DNA from: Pseudoalteromonas phenolica
GTDB taxonomy: Bacteria > Pseudomonadota > Gammaproteobacteria > Enterobacterales > Alteromonadaceae
NCBI RefSeq assembly: GCF_005876835.1
Contig: NZ_PPSW01000012.1
Span: 62,001-126,000 of the forward strand
Direction of reading: 5' to 3'
DNA length: 64,000 nucleotides
Each line of letters begins with the position of its first letter. The stretch's first letter is position 1. Positions 45,275-53,264 of the stretch are shown here, piece after piece. The notes beneath the pieces were generated by a model that saw nothing but the letters and a program-made list of their open reading frames with translations, ran no database searches and had not been told where the DNA came from. Position numbers and translations under genes: made by a program.

Positions 45275-45705
45275 AATTAACCGTGTGTTTTAATTAAGAT
45301 TTATTTTTATATTCACCTTCCTTTGCAAACCGCTTCCAAAAGCTGACCCCATGCCAGCGCGCAGAAGTATACACTCTAATTTATTACAAAAAGATAACAA
45401 AAGAATAAACTATCTAACGTGTCAACGCTGTCAAAATCTCTTAAATAGAAATAATTCAGATTAAACAAGTGGTTATTTTGTTTACATTTATTTACTTAAA
45501 AGAGATCGCGCGCGGACTTAAGACATTGAGATTTTAAGATCTAGGTGGTAACTACATTTTAATTAATGTATTTAAGGCGATTAATTCAGTTTCAGACAGT
45601 GATATTAATCAGTGGGTTTAATTTTTATGTGCTTTAGATGCAATGATAAAGTCGATGCAGAGGCAGATGATGAGAAAGTTTATTTTAGGTCAAAAAATGA
45701 GGTAT
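45275..45705. other. Gene-free stretch with endonuclease promoter region
   Basis: No convincing frame on either strand. On the minus strand TTGACAGCGTT (45434-45424) stands 150 bp before the endonuclease start; the same 11-mer occurs before the S8 protease at 56341. The rest is plain AT-rich sequence downstream of nothing recognisable; I see no terminator for the GNAT gene that ends at 45706. Confidence 0.4.
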
Positions 45706-46215
45706 TTAAGCTAACTTTACACTCGTGTAAACCCAATTCTGAATTTTTACGCCATGAAAATCGAACGTTAATTGTCCGATATTAATAAGCCCTAGATGTT
45801 TATAAAAGTCATTAGCGTCATTTTCAACCCAGGTATAAAGCCAGAACTTAGGGCCTAACTCATTTTGGCACCTTTGCAGAAGTGCTTTTCCGATACCCTG
45901 CCCTTTAAATTGAGTATCAATATAAAGGCGCTCAATTTCATAGCCAAACTTAGATTGATCTTGATAATGGCTCTGTCTATTTGCGAGCAAATAACCTTGC
46001 AGAATGCCCTCTTGTTCAGCGACTAAAATGGTTTTATTTAGACTATTTATGTCTTGCAGAAATGATTCAGTATTGAAGTTATGAACTACAAAGTTTGCAT
46101 ACTCAGGTTTAACGCCTTCTTTTGCGTAAGTCGCTAACCAAACCTTGCTACTCAAAACAGATAAGCAAGTGATATCTTGTTCTAAGGCTTTTCTTATAAT
46201 AGTTTCTGCTTTCAT
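45706..46215 (-). CDS. GNAT family N-acetyltransferase
   Basis: A 169-residue acetyltransferase with the acetyl-CoA site IERLYIDTQFKGQGIGKALL (motif A) and FYKHLGLINIGQ (motif B). The N-terminus IRKALEQDITCLSVLSSKVW is typical of RimI-like amino-acid or small-molecule acetyltransferases. Substrate unknown. Preceded by the terminator of the S8 protease gene, so it is transcribed alone. Confidence 0.88.
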   Translation of the reverse strand: MKAETIIRKALEQDITCLSVLSSKVWLATYAKEGVKPEYANFVVHNFNTESFLQDINSLNKTILVAEQEGILQGYLLANRQSHYQDQSKFGYEIERLYIDTQFKGQGIGKALLQRCQNELGPKFWLYTWVENDANDFYKHLGLINIGQLTFDFHGVKIQNWVYTSVKLA

Positions 46216-46247
46216 AATTTCTTTGTAAATTTATTTGGCGATAAAAT

Positions 46248-46280
46248 AAAAAATGGCTTGTACAAAGACAAGCCATTTTT
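46248..46280 (-). terminator. Terminator of the 612-residue S8 protease gene
   Basis: TGGCTTGT-ACAAAG-ACAAGCCA flanked by A and T runs; on the minus strand it ends in six U. Confidence 0.88.
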
Positions 46281-46301
46281 ATTTTCGCATCAAACCATTA
46301 A

Positions 46302-48140
46302 TTACAGTGCACAGCTACCTGCAAGTTTCCACTGCTTATATTGACCTTCATTTTCTGATGGCTGATCATTTTTAGTCCAATAATTAGCCTCGAAAATTTG
46401 ACCGTTAAAGGTTACTTGATCGCCTTTCGTATAAGCTTGGTTTTCATACCATGCTTTTGGACAGGTTGATTCTGGAACATCACAGCCATTTGCTGCGATA
46501 AAGTCATATGCTGCTTTTGCATCAACTAAACCATGACCAAACTCGTGATCTTTACCTTCAGTACCAATATCCGTCGCAGTAAAGTTAAGAACGTCGCGGA
46601 TTTGAGAACCTGTACAATTTGGGAAGTGGCTCCATACTTTCGCTGCAACACCTGATACATGCGGCGTTGCCATTGATGTACCTGACTTATACTCATAACC
46701 ATACTTGTTATATTCAGTTAGCATCAGACCACTGCTATTAATTAATTCACCAACCACATTTGCAACGGTTAATGTTGGGAAATCAGTTGCGTAGTCAATA
46801 TTATGAACGTCTCTTGATACCCACTCAGGAATACCTGCTGGCACATCGAAGTATGTTACTAGAACTTGACCTTCATTTGCTTGACATGCTGCTGTAGCAG
46901 CATCAAAACCCGCTTTGTCAGTAGCACTTAATGTACCGTCAAAGTACTGGCTTAAGAATGCATCAAATGGGATCTTATAGAAACAGCTTTCGCTTAATTG
47001 TGAGATGCGTGGATAAGGTGTGTTACCTGCATCAATTTGCTTAAAGCCAGAAGAGAAAAAACCGCCAGTTTTCGCATTCCAGATAAAACGATTTACATTT
47101 ACAGACTCGCTATCAACAGTAGAAAGTACACGTGTACCCGGGGCTGCAATTTCAACTTGATCGTTAACCGCAGAGAAAGTTGAAATTTCAGTATTTTGAT
47201 CAACTGACGCTACCGACATAACATTTTTGTATGACGCAGGGAATAGGTATGAGTCATCACCATCAGTCGCTGTTGAACCATGGTTACCAGCGGCTGCAAC
47301 AATTAACACACCACGATTAGTCAAACGGTCTACTACATCACGCTCCGTATCAGACGAACGAGAACCACCTAGTGACATATTGATGATGTTCGCACCTTGG
47401 TTCGCACACACTTCCATTGTTTCTAGAATATGTGAAGTTCTGAAACCTGAGTTTGCACCATGTGCTGTGCGAGATAGCTTTTGCACATATGTGTCTACGG
47501 CACCATTAGAAACCACACCTACAACACCTTTACCATCACGGTTAGCAATGATAGTACCCGCTACGTGTGTACCGTGGTCAACTGCATCGTTAAACCAAAA
47601 ATCAGAGTAATCACTGTGGTTACCGCTCAAATTAGTTGCTGCAAACTCTTCGTGGTTGCCTTGAATACCAGAATCGATAACACACACTTTGATGCCATTA
47701 TTCGCAGGATCAGCAACTAAATCAGACTTAGTCAATGTAATGCCGTAAGGAGTCACTTCTTGTTGAGCTAGATTTTCGAACTCATTATTCGTGAAGTTAG
47801 CCGCAGTGACATCGCTGTCAACTTGTTCCAGCACAAAATTACTTGGAGACTGAGGTAGAATTGCAAAACGTTCTACATCTAGCTCTACACGCACACCAGA
47901 AATCTGCTGAAGCGCGCTTGCTTGCTCTTCTGTTAACGAAATTAAACCTACAGTACCTTTGGCAACTTGAGTGATGTTTTTGATGATTTGTTGTTGATAC
48001 TCAGCTGGAAGGCTAGATGCTTCATAAGTAATTAGATAATCAGCTTTTTTGTTATTTGAGTCTAGCGCTGTGTTCGCAACAGCCACGCTCGAACTTAAGA
48101 TTGCTGCGCAAATTAAGCTTTTTTTAAATTTAGATTTCAT
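46302..48140 (-). CDS. Secreted subtilisin-family (S8) protease with chitin-binding-type module
   Basis: A 612-residue pre-pro-protease: signal peptide to about 23, I9-type propeptide to about 130, then the catalytic domain with Asp156 (VCVIDSGIQ), His192 (DHGTHVAGT), oxyanion Asn286 (AAAGNHGS) and Ser489 (SGTSMATPH). An insertion of about 145 residues (340-485) before the Ser region may be a divergent PA domain. A C-terminal module (about 560-612, WYENQAYTKGDQVTFNGQIF) resembles carbohydrate-binding families 5/12 and would tether the enzyme to chitin or other polymers. Secreted for polymer or protein breakdown. Confidence 0.93.
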   Translation of the reverse strand: MKSKFKKSLICAAILSSSVAVANTALDSNNKKADYLITYEASSLPAEYQQQIIKNITQVAKGTVGLISLTEEQASALQQISGVRVELDVERFAILPQSPSNFVLEQVDSDVTAANFTNNEFENLAQQEVTPYGITLTKSDLVADPANNGIKVCVIDSGIQGNHEEFAATNLSGNHSDYSDFWFNDAVDHGTHVAGTIIANRDGKGVVGVVSNGAVDTYVQKLSRTAHGANSGFRTSHILETMEVCANQGANIINMSLGGSRSSDTERDVVDRLTNRGVLIVAAAGNHGSTATDGDDSYLFPASYKNVMSVASVDQNTEISTFSAVNDQVEIAAPGTRVLSTVDSESVNVNRFIWNAKTGGFFSSGFKQIDAGNTPYPRISQLSESCFYKIPFDAFLSQYFDGTLSATDKAGFDAATAACQANEGQVLVTYFDVPAGIPEWVSRDVHNIDYATDFPTLTVANVVGELINSSGLMLTEYNKYGYEYKSGTSMATPHVSGVAAKVWSHFPNCTGSQIRDVLNFTATDIGTEGKDHEFGHGLVDAKAAYDFIAANGCDVPESTCPKAWYENQAYTKGDQVTFNGQIFEANYWTKNDQPSENEGQYKQWKLAGSCAL

Positions 48141-48525
48141 CTTACTTTCTCTATTTTTATGAATTATTAGATTTGTCCCTTTTACAGTACAAAAATAACT
48201 TTAAGAAAATGTAAAATCAAATTTAAAATTATGATTATCTACAATATCAGGCAATAACATATAACGAAGAGAGCTAAGCGCTCTATAAGAAAATAACCAA
48301 AAATCAGTGTTTAAAGGGTCTGAGCAGGTGTTTTGCTAATGCGAGCCATAACACCTCTGATCTGTTAAATTTTTTGAGAAATAAGTTTATTCCAGCTGGT
48401 ATGTCTGAATTTGTTAAGCACTTTATCGTGAAGTGTCAAAAATAAAACAGTTTTATCTGATCAAAAACAGGAAATCAGCTTCTGTCAAAATGTTATTCGC
48501 TTTATAAGACCTGGTAAGTTTATAT
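48141..48525. other. Gene-free stretch, promoter side of the S8 protease
   Basis: AT-rich, with no convincing frame. An inverted repeat AGGTGTT (48326-48332) with AACACCT (48350-48356) could end transcription from fosA, but it lacks a U tract. The first 100 bp upstream of the protease carry no motif shared with the other secreted-enzyme genes here. Confidence 0.35.
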
Positions 48526-48924
48526 TCAAAGCCAGACCAGGCCTTTATATGAGTGAGCTTTCAAAGATGACAATCTGCTTTGCAGATCACCCACATGTAT
48601 TTCTAATTTATGACCGTCTGGGTCCAAAATATAAAGTGACAAGCCTTCACTTTTGTTGTTTTTCCACTGTGACACCCCCTTTGAAAGAACACGCGCTTTA
48701 AAACCCTCAAATTGCTCAGGTGCAATATCAAAAGCAATATGGGTATAGTCATCTTTGCTACACGGCTCATCACATGACAAGCAAAACCATAGCTCGCCAA
48801 CAGATAAGTAAGCGCCATTGTCCCATTTTACATGTGCCGTGAACCCAAGAATATCTCGATAGAACAAAATAGAGCGATCTAAATCACTTACTGCGATGGT
48901 TATATGATTGATCCCCAAAAGCAT
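48526..48924 (-). CDS. fosA: FosA-family fosfomycin-modifying glutathione transferase
   Basis: 132 residues from ATG 48924, preceded by GGAGAAAACC; the in-frame TTG at 48936 is part of that site and is not the start. It closely follows FosA as I recall it: MLLGINHITIAVSDL, GAYLSVGELWFCLS, YTHIAFDIA, LDPDGHKLEIHVGDL. The manganese ligands are His7, His62 and Glu108, and Thr9 is kept. In the potassium loop, KSEGLS has Leu where FosA usually has Asp. Adds glutathione to fosfomycin. It is probably an intrinsic gene. Confidence 0.9.
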   Translation of the reverse strand: MLLGINHITIAVSDLDRSILFYRDILGFTAHVKWDNGAYLSVGELWFCLSCDEPCSKDDYTHIAFDIAPEQFEGFKARVLSKGVSQWKNNKSEGLSLYILDPDGHKLEIHVGDLQSRLSSLKAHSYKGLVWL

Positions 48925-48975
48925 GGTTTTCTCCAAAAAGTTCTTGAACTGAAACGTGATTAACAGACTTGCTTC

Positions 48976-49242
48976 TTAAAGTTCATTTGCTGTGAATTCA
49001 GTTTTTTCGTTAATTTCTTTTAAAAGTTTTAATGACACATCTTTGATACACAAAAACACCATAACAATAGCAGTCATGAGTGCAGAAAAGTTGTTGTTAC
49101 CTAGAGTATCTAAACCAACTGAATCGTCCTCAGTAAGATAAAGAAACTGAATATGAGTCGAGAGCATTTGCATTGCACACACGATAGCCAGTGTAGCGAT
49201 AGCCCATTTCATCACTAATTTCGATAAAGTTTGATGAGACAT
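48976..49242 (-). CDS. Small hypothetical membrane protein
   Basis: 88 residues with two hydrophobic segments (about 12-30 and 53-67) separated by an acidic loop (LYLTEDDSVGLDTLGNN). AAGGAG precedes the ATG. No family recognised. It lies 109 bp after a similar-sized membrane protein gene on the same strand and may share its transcript. Confidence 0.62.
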   Translation of the reverse strand: MSHQTLSKLVMKWAIATLAIVCAMQMLSTHIQFLYLTEDDSVGLDTLGNNNFSALMTAIVMVFLCIKDVSLKLLKEINEKTEFTANEL

Positions 49243-49350
49243 AAATAAACTCCTTGTTTAAATGATATTGTTTTTAATTTTTGTACTTTTGAAAATCAAT
49301 TCATTTCATTGAATGGGTGAAATGAACAGTATCTAGAAAGCCTAAAAAGA

Positions 49351-49713
49351 TCACACAGATAAATTATTGAGCAGCATGCCCGGCATAAAAAAGACCATGG
49401 ATAAGCTGATGGAACCGGTTACGACAAAAGCAATCACACAAAAAGTGCTTTGCAGATAAAACGTACGAGGCTTAAATGCAGTTGTACTCAGTAAAGAAGT
49501 ATAAATGGTATTAATAATACGTTTGAATGATTGACGCTTTATTTCAAGCCAAGTGCGCATTGATTGAATGTACATCACCATAAAGCCAAAGATTAACTCA
49601 ATGCCCCCTACTTGCATAAAAAAAATAAGTTCAGGTAATAGCAAAACACCAATGATTGCAAGCATGCCAAAAATAAACTTCTTAAATAAGCTCAGGTTTC
49701 GCCAATGTTCCAT
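49351..49713 (-). CDS. Small hypothetical membrane protein
   Basis: 120 residues, with two hydrophobic segments near the N-terminus (about 12-28 and 35-52), a basic middle (RTWLEIKRQSFKRIINTIYT) and another hydrophobic segment (about 88-112). No family recognised. Divergent from the secreted protein gene at 49921 across about 207 bp. Confidence 0.6.
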   Translation of the reverse strand: MEHWRNLSLFKKFIFGMLAIIGVLLLPELIFFMQVGGIELIFGFMVMYIQSMRTWLEIKRQSFKRIINTIYTSLLSTTAFKPRTFYLQSTFCVIAFVVTGSISLSMVFFMPGMLLNNLSV

Positions 49714-49861
49714 AATTTTACTTTTAAATCTGAGTTCTTAGCACTTACTCATATCTGTGAGGTATCTATAATTTATAGATATTTATCGAAATAACGATAT
49801 AGCGTTTCTTATATAGGTTCAACCAAATCTAATATAAATGACCAAATAAGCTATCTTCCCC

Positions 49862-49889
49862 TTGATAAAAATCATACCGCCCTTATCAT
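49862..49889 (+). promoter_or_regulatory. Sigma-70 type promoter of the small secreted protein and secDF
   Basis: TTGATA (49862-49867) and TATCAT (49884-49889) with a 16-bp spacer, a good match to the consensus. Transcription would start near 49896, giving a leader of only about 25 bases before the TTG start codon. Confidence 0.6.
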
Positions 49890-49920
49890 ACTTGCACGCT
49901 TTTAATTTGAACTTGTTGCT

Positions 49921-50361
49921 TTGAACCGAATTTTAAAAATTCTTGCTGTGCTGCTTTTACTGTTTGCCGTTGCCCCGTCATCTGCCGAACAGATTGCGCG
50001 TGTGCAGAATAATGTTCAAAGCCAAACTAGTTATCAAAGTTTGTTTGAAGTTGGTGATGAGTTTTTATCGCAGCAGCAATCTCAAAAACATCATATTACT
50101 ACCGATGATTCGGGGTTGTTTTCGATTATTGAGCGCCCTTCTCAACAGCAAGCTATTCGGTTTTTACACCCTAAACAGCAAAGCGAGTTTATTTTAGTTT
50201 TTGAGCTGATGTTAGACACTTACATTAGCGAAAACCGCTTGCAAACTGACAAGCTCGAACAACCTTGGTATCAGTGCAACACGCGGCCAAATCACGGCTT
50301 TATTGATGCCTGCAAACCTGCCAATTTAGTTTATAAAGCTCAGCTCACCTACCACGCTTAA
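49921..50361 (+). CDS. Small secreted protein upstream of secDF, candidate VemP-like arrest peptide
   Basis: 146 residues starting at TTG 49921, the only start after the stop at 49903-49905; no clear ribosome site. The signal peptide (MNRILKILAVLLLLFAVAPS, cleavage near SAEQ) is followed by a Gln-rich, otherwise featureless body and the C-terminus NTRPNHGFIDACKPANLVYK plus AQLTYHA. In Vibrio, VemP (159 residues, exported, upstream of secD2F2) stalls its ribosome near its C-terminus to switch on secDF when export is low. This protein has the same place, size and export signal. The arrest motif itself is not clearly conserved, so the role is an inference. Confidence 0.75.
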   Translation: MNRILKILAVLLLLFAVAPSSAEQIARVQNNVQSQTSYQSLFEVGDEFLSQQQSQKHHITTDDSGLFSIIERPSQQQAIRFLHPKQQSEFILVFELMLDTYISENRLQTDKLEQPWYQCNTRPNHGFIDACKPANLVYKAQLTYHA

Positions 50362-50433
50362 TTTCACTTATCGCAAAAAAATCTTTTAATTTTTTCGGCA
50401 AAACGGTGTTTTGCCGCCCTAGATGAGTGAATT
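50360..50433 (+). promoter_or_regulatory. RNA switch that can hide the secD ribosome-binding site
   Basis: AATTTCACTTATC (50360-50372, starting in the stop codon of the upstream gene) can pair with GATGAGTGAATT (50422-50433, directly before secD ATG 50434) over 12 pairs with one bulged T and one G-T pair. It encloses a second 9-bp hairpin, CGGCAAAAC-GGT-GTTTTGCCG (50396-50416). The helix covers the GAGTGA ribosome site. A ribosome held at the end of the upstream frame would cover the 5' arm and free it. Confidence 0.65.
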
Positions 50434-52320
50434 ATGAAAAATCAATTAAACCCTACGTCAAACAACCGTTTGACCCCATGGGCGTTGCTGTTAGTCATTG
50501 TATTTTTGGCAATTAGCGCGCTACCTAACCTGTATCCAAATAACACGGTATTAAAGGTCAACAGTCATAACAATACGCTATCGGCGACTCAAATTAGCCA
50601 ATACCTTGAAGACGCAAAGTTGCCTGTGCGCGAAGCGACTGTAAATCATCAAACCGGTGAAATTCGTGTCTTGCTTGAACACCCAAAAGCAAGTGTGAAT
50701 GCGCAAGCCTTATTACAAAAAAAGTTGCAAAAACAACTACAAAGCGCAGCAAATATTAGCGTACAAAGTGAAGCTACCACGCCCGCATGGCTGCAAAGTT
50801 TTAATTTATCCCCTTTAAAGTTGGGTTTAGATTTAAACGGCGGCGTGCTATTTGTATTAAAAGTCGATACCGACAAAGCCCTTGAAGAGCGTCTTGAAAA
50901 ACTGCGTTTAGTCGCAAAAGATTATCGCATTGAGCACAAATTACGTGGCATCAAGATTGAAGCTGCCCGTGATAATAGCGTGGTCGTAAAAGCCAATAGT
51001 AACCAAGCAGATAAGCTCGCGACCTTAGTGAAGCTTTTAAAAGCAGACTACCCAAGCCTTACGAGTATTGAACAAAACACGGCAAGCCAAGTGATTTGGC
51101 AACTTGGTTTTGACGAAGCCAGCCAAAAGCAAATTGCTGAACAAGCAATAGGCCAAGCCATTAGTACTTTGCGCTCGCGTATCGAACAATTGGGGATCAC
51201 AGAAGCTGTTACACAACGTCAAGGTAAGCAGCATATTCGAATTGAGTTACCGGGTGTACAAGATCCAGCTGCTGCAAAACGCTTAATTGGGGCAACTGCT
51301 GAGTTGTCTTTTCACGCATTGAAAGACATTGGTGGTCACACTTACAAATATAAAGAAGGCGGCACCACGAACCTAAACCCGCTGCCTATTTTTACCGGCT
51401 CAGATATTGAGTCTGCGCAGGCGGGTCGTGATGAGTCTGGTCAGCCATTGGTACAGTTAATGCTCTCGCCTGCGGGTGGCGACAAAATGAGTCGTTTTTC
51501 ACGTCAAAACATTGGTAAGCCAATGGCAACTTTATATGGCGAATATCACCAAAATCAAAAAGGGGATGTGGTTAAACAACAAGAAGTGATTTCGGTCGCC
51601 ACCATTCAACAAGCCCTAAACCGCCAATTTAGTATCACTAATTTAGGCACCATGCAGCGTGCACAAGAGCTGGCTATGGTATTACGTGCCGGGTCACTTC
51701 AGGCACCTATCACCATTGTTGAGGAGCAAACGATTGGCCCAAGCCTAGGCGAGCAAAACATTGAAAACGGGTTTAATGCTCTCAAACTGGGCTTAGCCAT
51801 CACCCTACTATTCATGTTGGCCTGCTACGGGCGACTCGGTGTAGTCGCCATCATTGCATTGGTGGTGAATCTGGTCTGTTTACTTGGGTTAATGTCGTTA
51901 TTACCTGGAGCGGTGTTAACCCTACCCGGGATCGCAGGTTTAGTACTCACCATAGGTATGGCGGTCGATACCAATGTGATTATTTTTGAGCGCATTCGTG
52001 ATGAAATCAAACAAGGAGCAAGCACACTTGGCGCTTTAAAACGCGGCTATGAACATGCTATGTCGAGCATTATCGATGCGAACCTAACGACGATGATCAC
52101 TGCGCTGGTTTTACTTGGTGTAGGTTATGGCCCAATCAAAGGTTTTGCTATTACGTTAGCCCTTGGGATCTTAACCAGTTTGTTCTCGGGCGTATTGGTG
52201 TCGTCTTACCTGTCACCACTCTTTCTTAAACATGAGAGAAAAAAAGAGCATCAAAAAGATAAAAACAAGGCCCAACTTGAATCAGTAACAACAAAGAAAG
52301 AAGGAGCGCATCATGCATAA
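50434..52320 (+). CDS. secD: Protein translocase subunit SecD (second copy type)
   Basis: A 628-residue membrane protein: N-terminal helix, periplasmic P1 region, then motif D1 SPLKLGLDLNGGVLF, D4-type LRSRIEQLGITEAVT and ELPGVQDPAAAKRLIGATAE. Five more helices follow, with the functional Asp in GMAVDTNVIIFERIRDEIKQ. With SecF it uses ion flow to pull exported proteins across the membrane. There is no yajC or tgt upstream, so this is probably the extra secDF pair known in Vibrio and relatives rather than the housekeeping one. It overlaps secF by 8 bp. Confidence 0.93.
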   Translation: MKNQLNPTSNNRLTPWALLLVIVFLAISALPNLYPNNTVLKVNSHNNTLSATQISQYLEDAKLPVREATVNHQTGEIRVLLEHPKASVNAQALLQKKLQKQLQSAANISVQSEATTPAWLQSFNLSPLKLGLDLNGGVLFVLKVDTDKALEERLEKLRLVAKDYRIEHKLRGIKIEAARDNSVVVKANSNQADKLATLVKLLKADYPSLTSIEQNTASQVIWQLGFDEASQKQIAEQAIGQAISTLRSRIEQLGITEAVTQRQGKQHIRIELPGVQDPAAAKRLIGATAELSFHALKDIGGHTYKYKEGGTTNLNPLPIFTGSDIESAQAGRDESGQPLVQLMLSPAGGDKMSRFSRQNIGKPMATLYGEYHQNQKGDVVKQQEVISVATIQQALNRQFSITNLGTMQRAQELAMVLRAGSLQAPITIVEEQTIGPSLGEQNIENGFNALKLGLAITLLFMLACYGRLGVVAIIALVVNLVCLLGLMSLLPGAVLTLPGIAGLVLTIGMAVDTNVIIFERIRDEIKQGASTLGALKRGYEHAMSSIIDANLTTMITALVLLGVGYGPIKGFAITLALGILTSLFSGVLVSSYLSPLFLKHERKKEHQKDKNKAQLESVTTKKEGAHHA

Positions 52321-53215
52321 TATTTGGCAATCTGCCCGTAAAATGGGCTTTATATTTAGTCTACTTGCTATTGTTGTTAGCCTTGGCGTTTTAGCCCTTA
52401 ACCCCATTGCATTTGGTTTAGATTTTACGGGGGGTACCGTTTTAGACTTTACGTTAATGTCGCTAACCAGTATGAGTGAACTGCAAACCACATTAAGTAC
52501 CTTAACATCAGACGCATTTAGCTTATCGCAAAGCCAAGACGGCCATTGGCGTGTGTTGTTTTTACCCGACGTAGCTTCAGATTCAATCGCCGCTTTTCAA
52601 ACTGCTATTGAGTCACAATTAAATGCCCATATCTTAGAAAGTAAGTTTTTAGGCGCTCAAGTAGGTGAGGAGCTCAAAACCAGTGGTGCACTGGCGGCTG
52701 TGTTTGCTGTGGTGTCTGTGTTGATTTATTTAATGGTGCGTTTTGAATGGCGACTCGCCGTTGCTGCAACTGTCGCACTGTTCCACGATGTATTAATCAC
52801 CATCGCTTTATTCACAGTGCTTGGTTTAACCTTCGATTTAACGGTATTGGCAGCACTTTTAGCGATTATCGGTTACTCGCTCAACGACAGTATTATCATT
52901 GGCGACCGTATTCGTGAACTCATTCGTGCCAAACCTGAGCAACACATTGGTCATTCTATAAATGAAGCATTGCAAAGCACTTTACGCCGCACGCTTATTA
53001 CCTCATTCACCACCCTTGCGACCGTTTTTGCCATTTGGTTACTCGGCGGCGATGCTTTAAATGGCTTCGCCAGCGCCCTGTTAATTGGTTTAACTGCAGG
53101 CACCTTGTCGTCAATATTTATCAGTGCGACCTTGCCTGAGTTTATGGGGTTAAGTTTTGAGAATTATCAAGACCAAGACAGTGACGAAGTGAAAAAGCTA
53201 TTGGCTGAGCCATAA
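52313..53215 (+). CDS. secF: Protein translocase subunit SecF
   Basis: 300 residues, slightly shorter than E. coli SecF. It shows the N-terminal helix, LDFTGGTVLDF at the start of the short periplasmic domain, EWRLAVAATVALFHDVLITI and the conserved transmembrane Asp in IGYSLNDSIIIGDRIRELI, with TLRRTLITSFTTLATVFAIW. AAGGAG lies within secD just before ATG 52313, so the two subunits are coupled. Terminator at 53228-53257. Confidence 0.94.
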   Translation: MHNIWQSARKMGFIFSLLAIVVSLGVLALNPIAFGLDFTGGTVLDFTLMSLTSMSELQTTLSTLTSDAFSLSQSQDGHWRVLFLPDVASDSIAAFQTAIESQLNAHILESKFLGAQVGEELKTSGALAAVFAVVSVLIYLMVRFEWRLAVAATVALFHDVLITIALFTVLGLTFDLTVLAALLAIIGYSLNDSIIIGDRIRELIRAKPEQHIGHSINEALQSTLRRTLITSFTTLATVFAIWLLGGDALNGFASALLIGLTAGTLSSIFISATLPEFMGLSFENYQDQDSDEVKKLLAEP

Positions 53216-53227
53216 GCTCAACTAAAC

Positions 53228-53257
53228 AAAGCGCATTATGTTGGTAATGCGCTTTTT
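53228..53257 (+). terminator. Rho-independent terminator of the secDF operon
   Basis: AAAGCGCATT-loop-AATGCGCTTT followed by T; 12 bp after the secF stop. Confidence 0.88.
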
Positions 53258-53264
53258 AAGGTTT

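Noticed and set aside
47227..47610. 127-codon open frame opposite the S8 protease gene
   Set aside because: A shadow of the catalytic domain, with no independent support.
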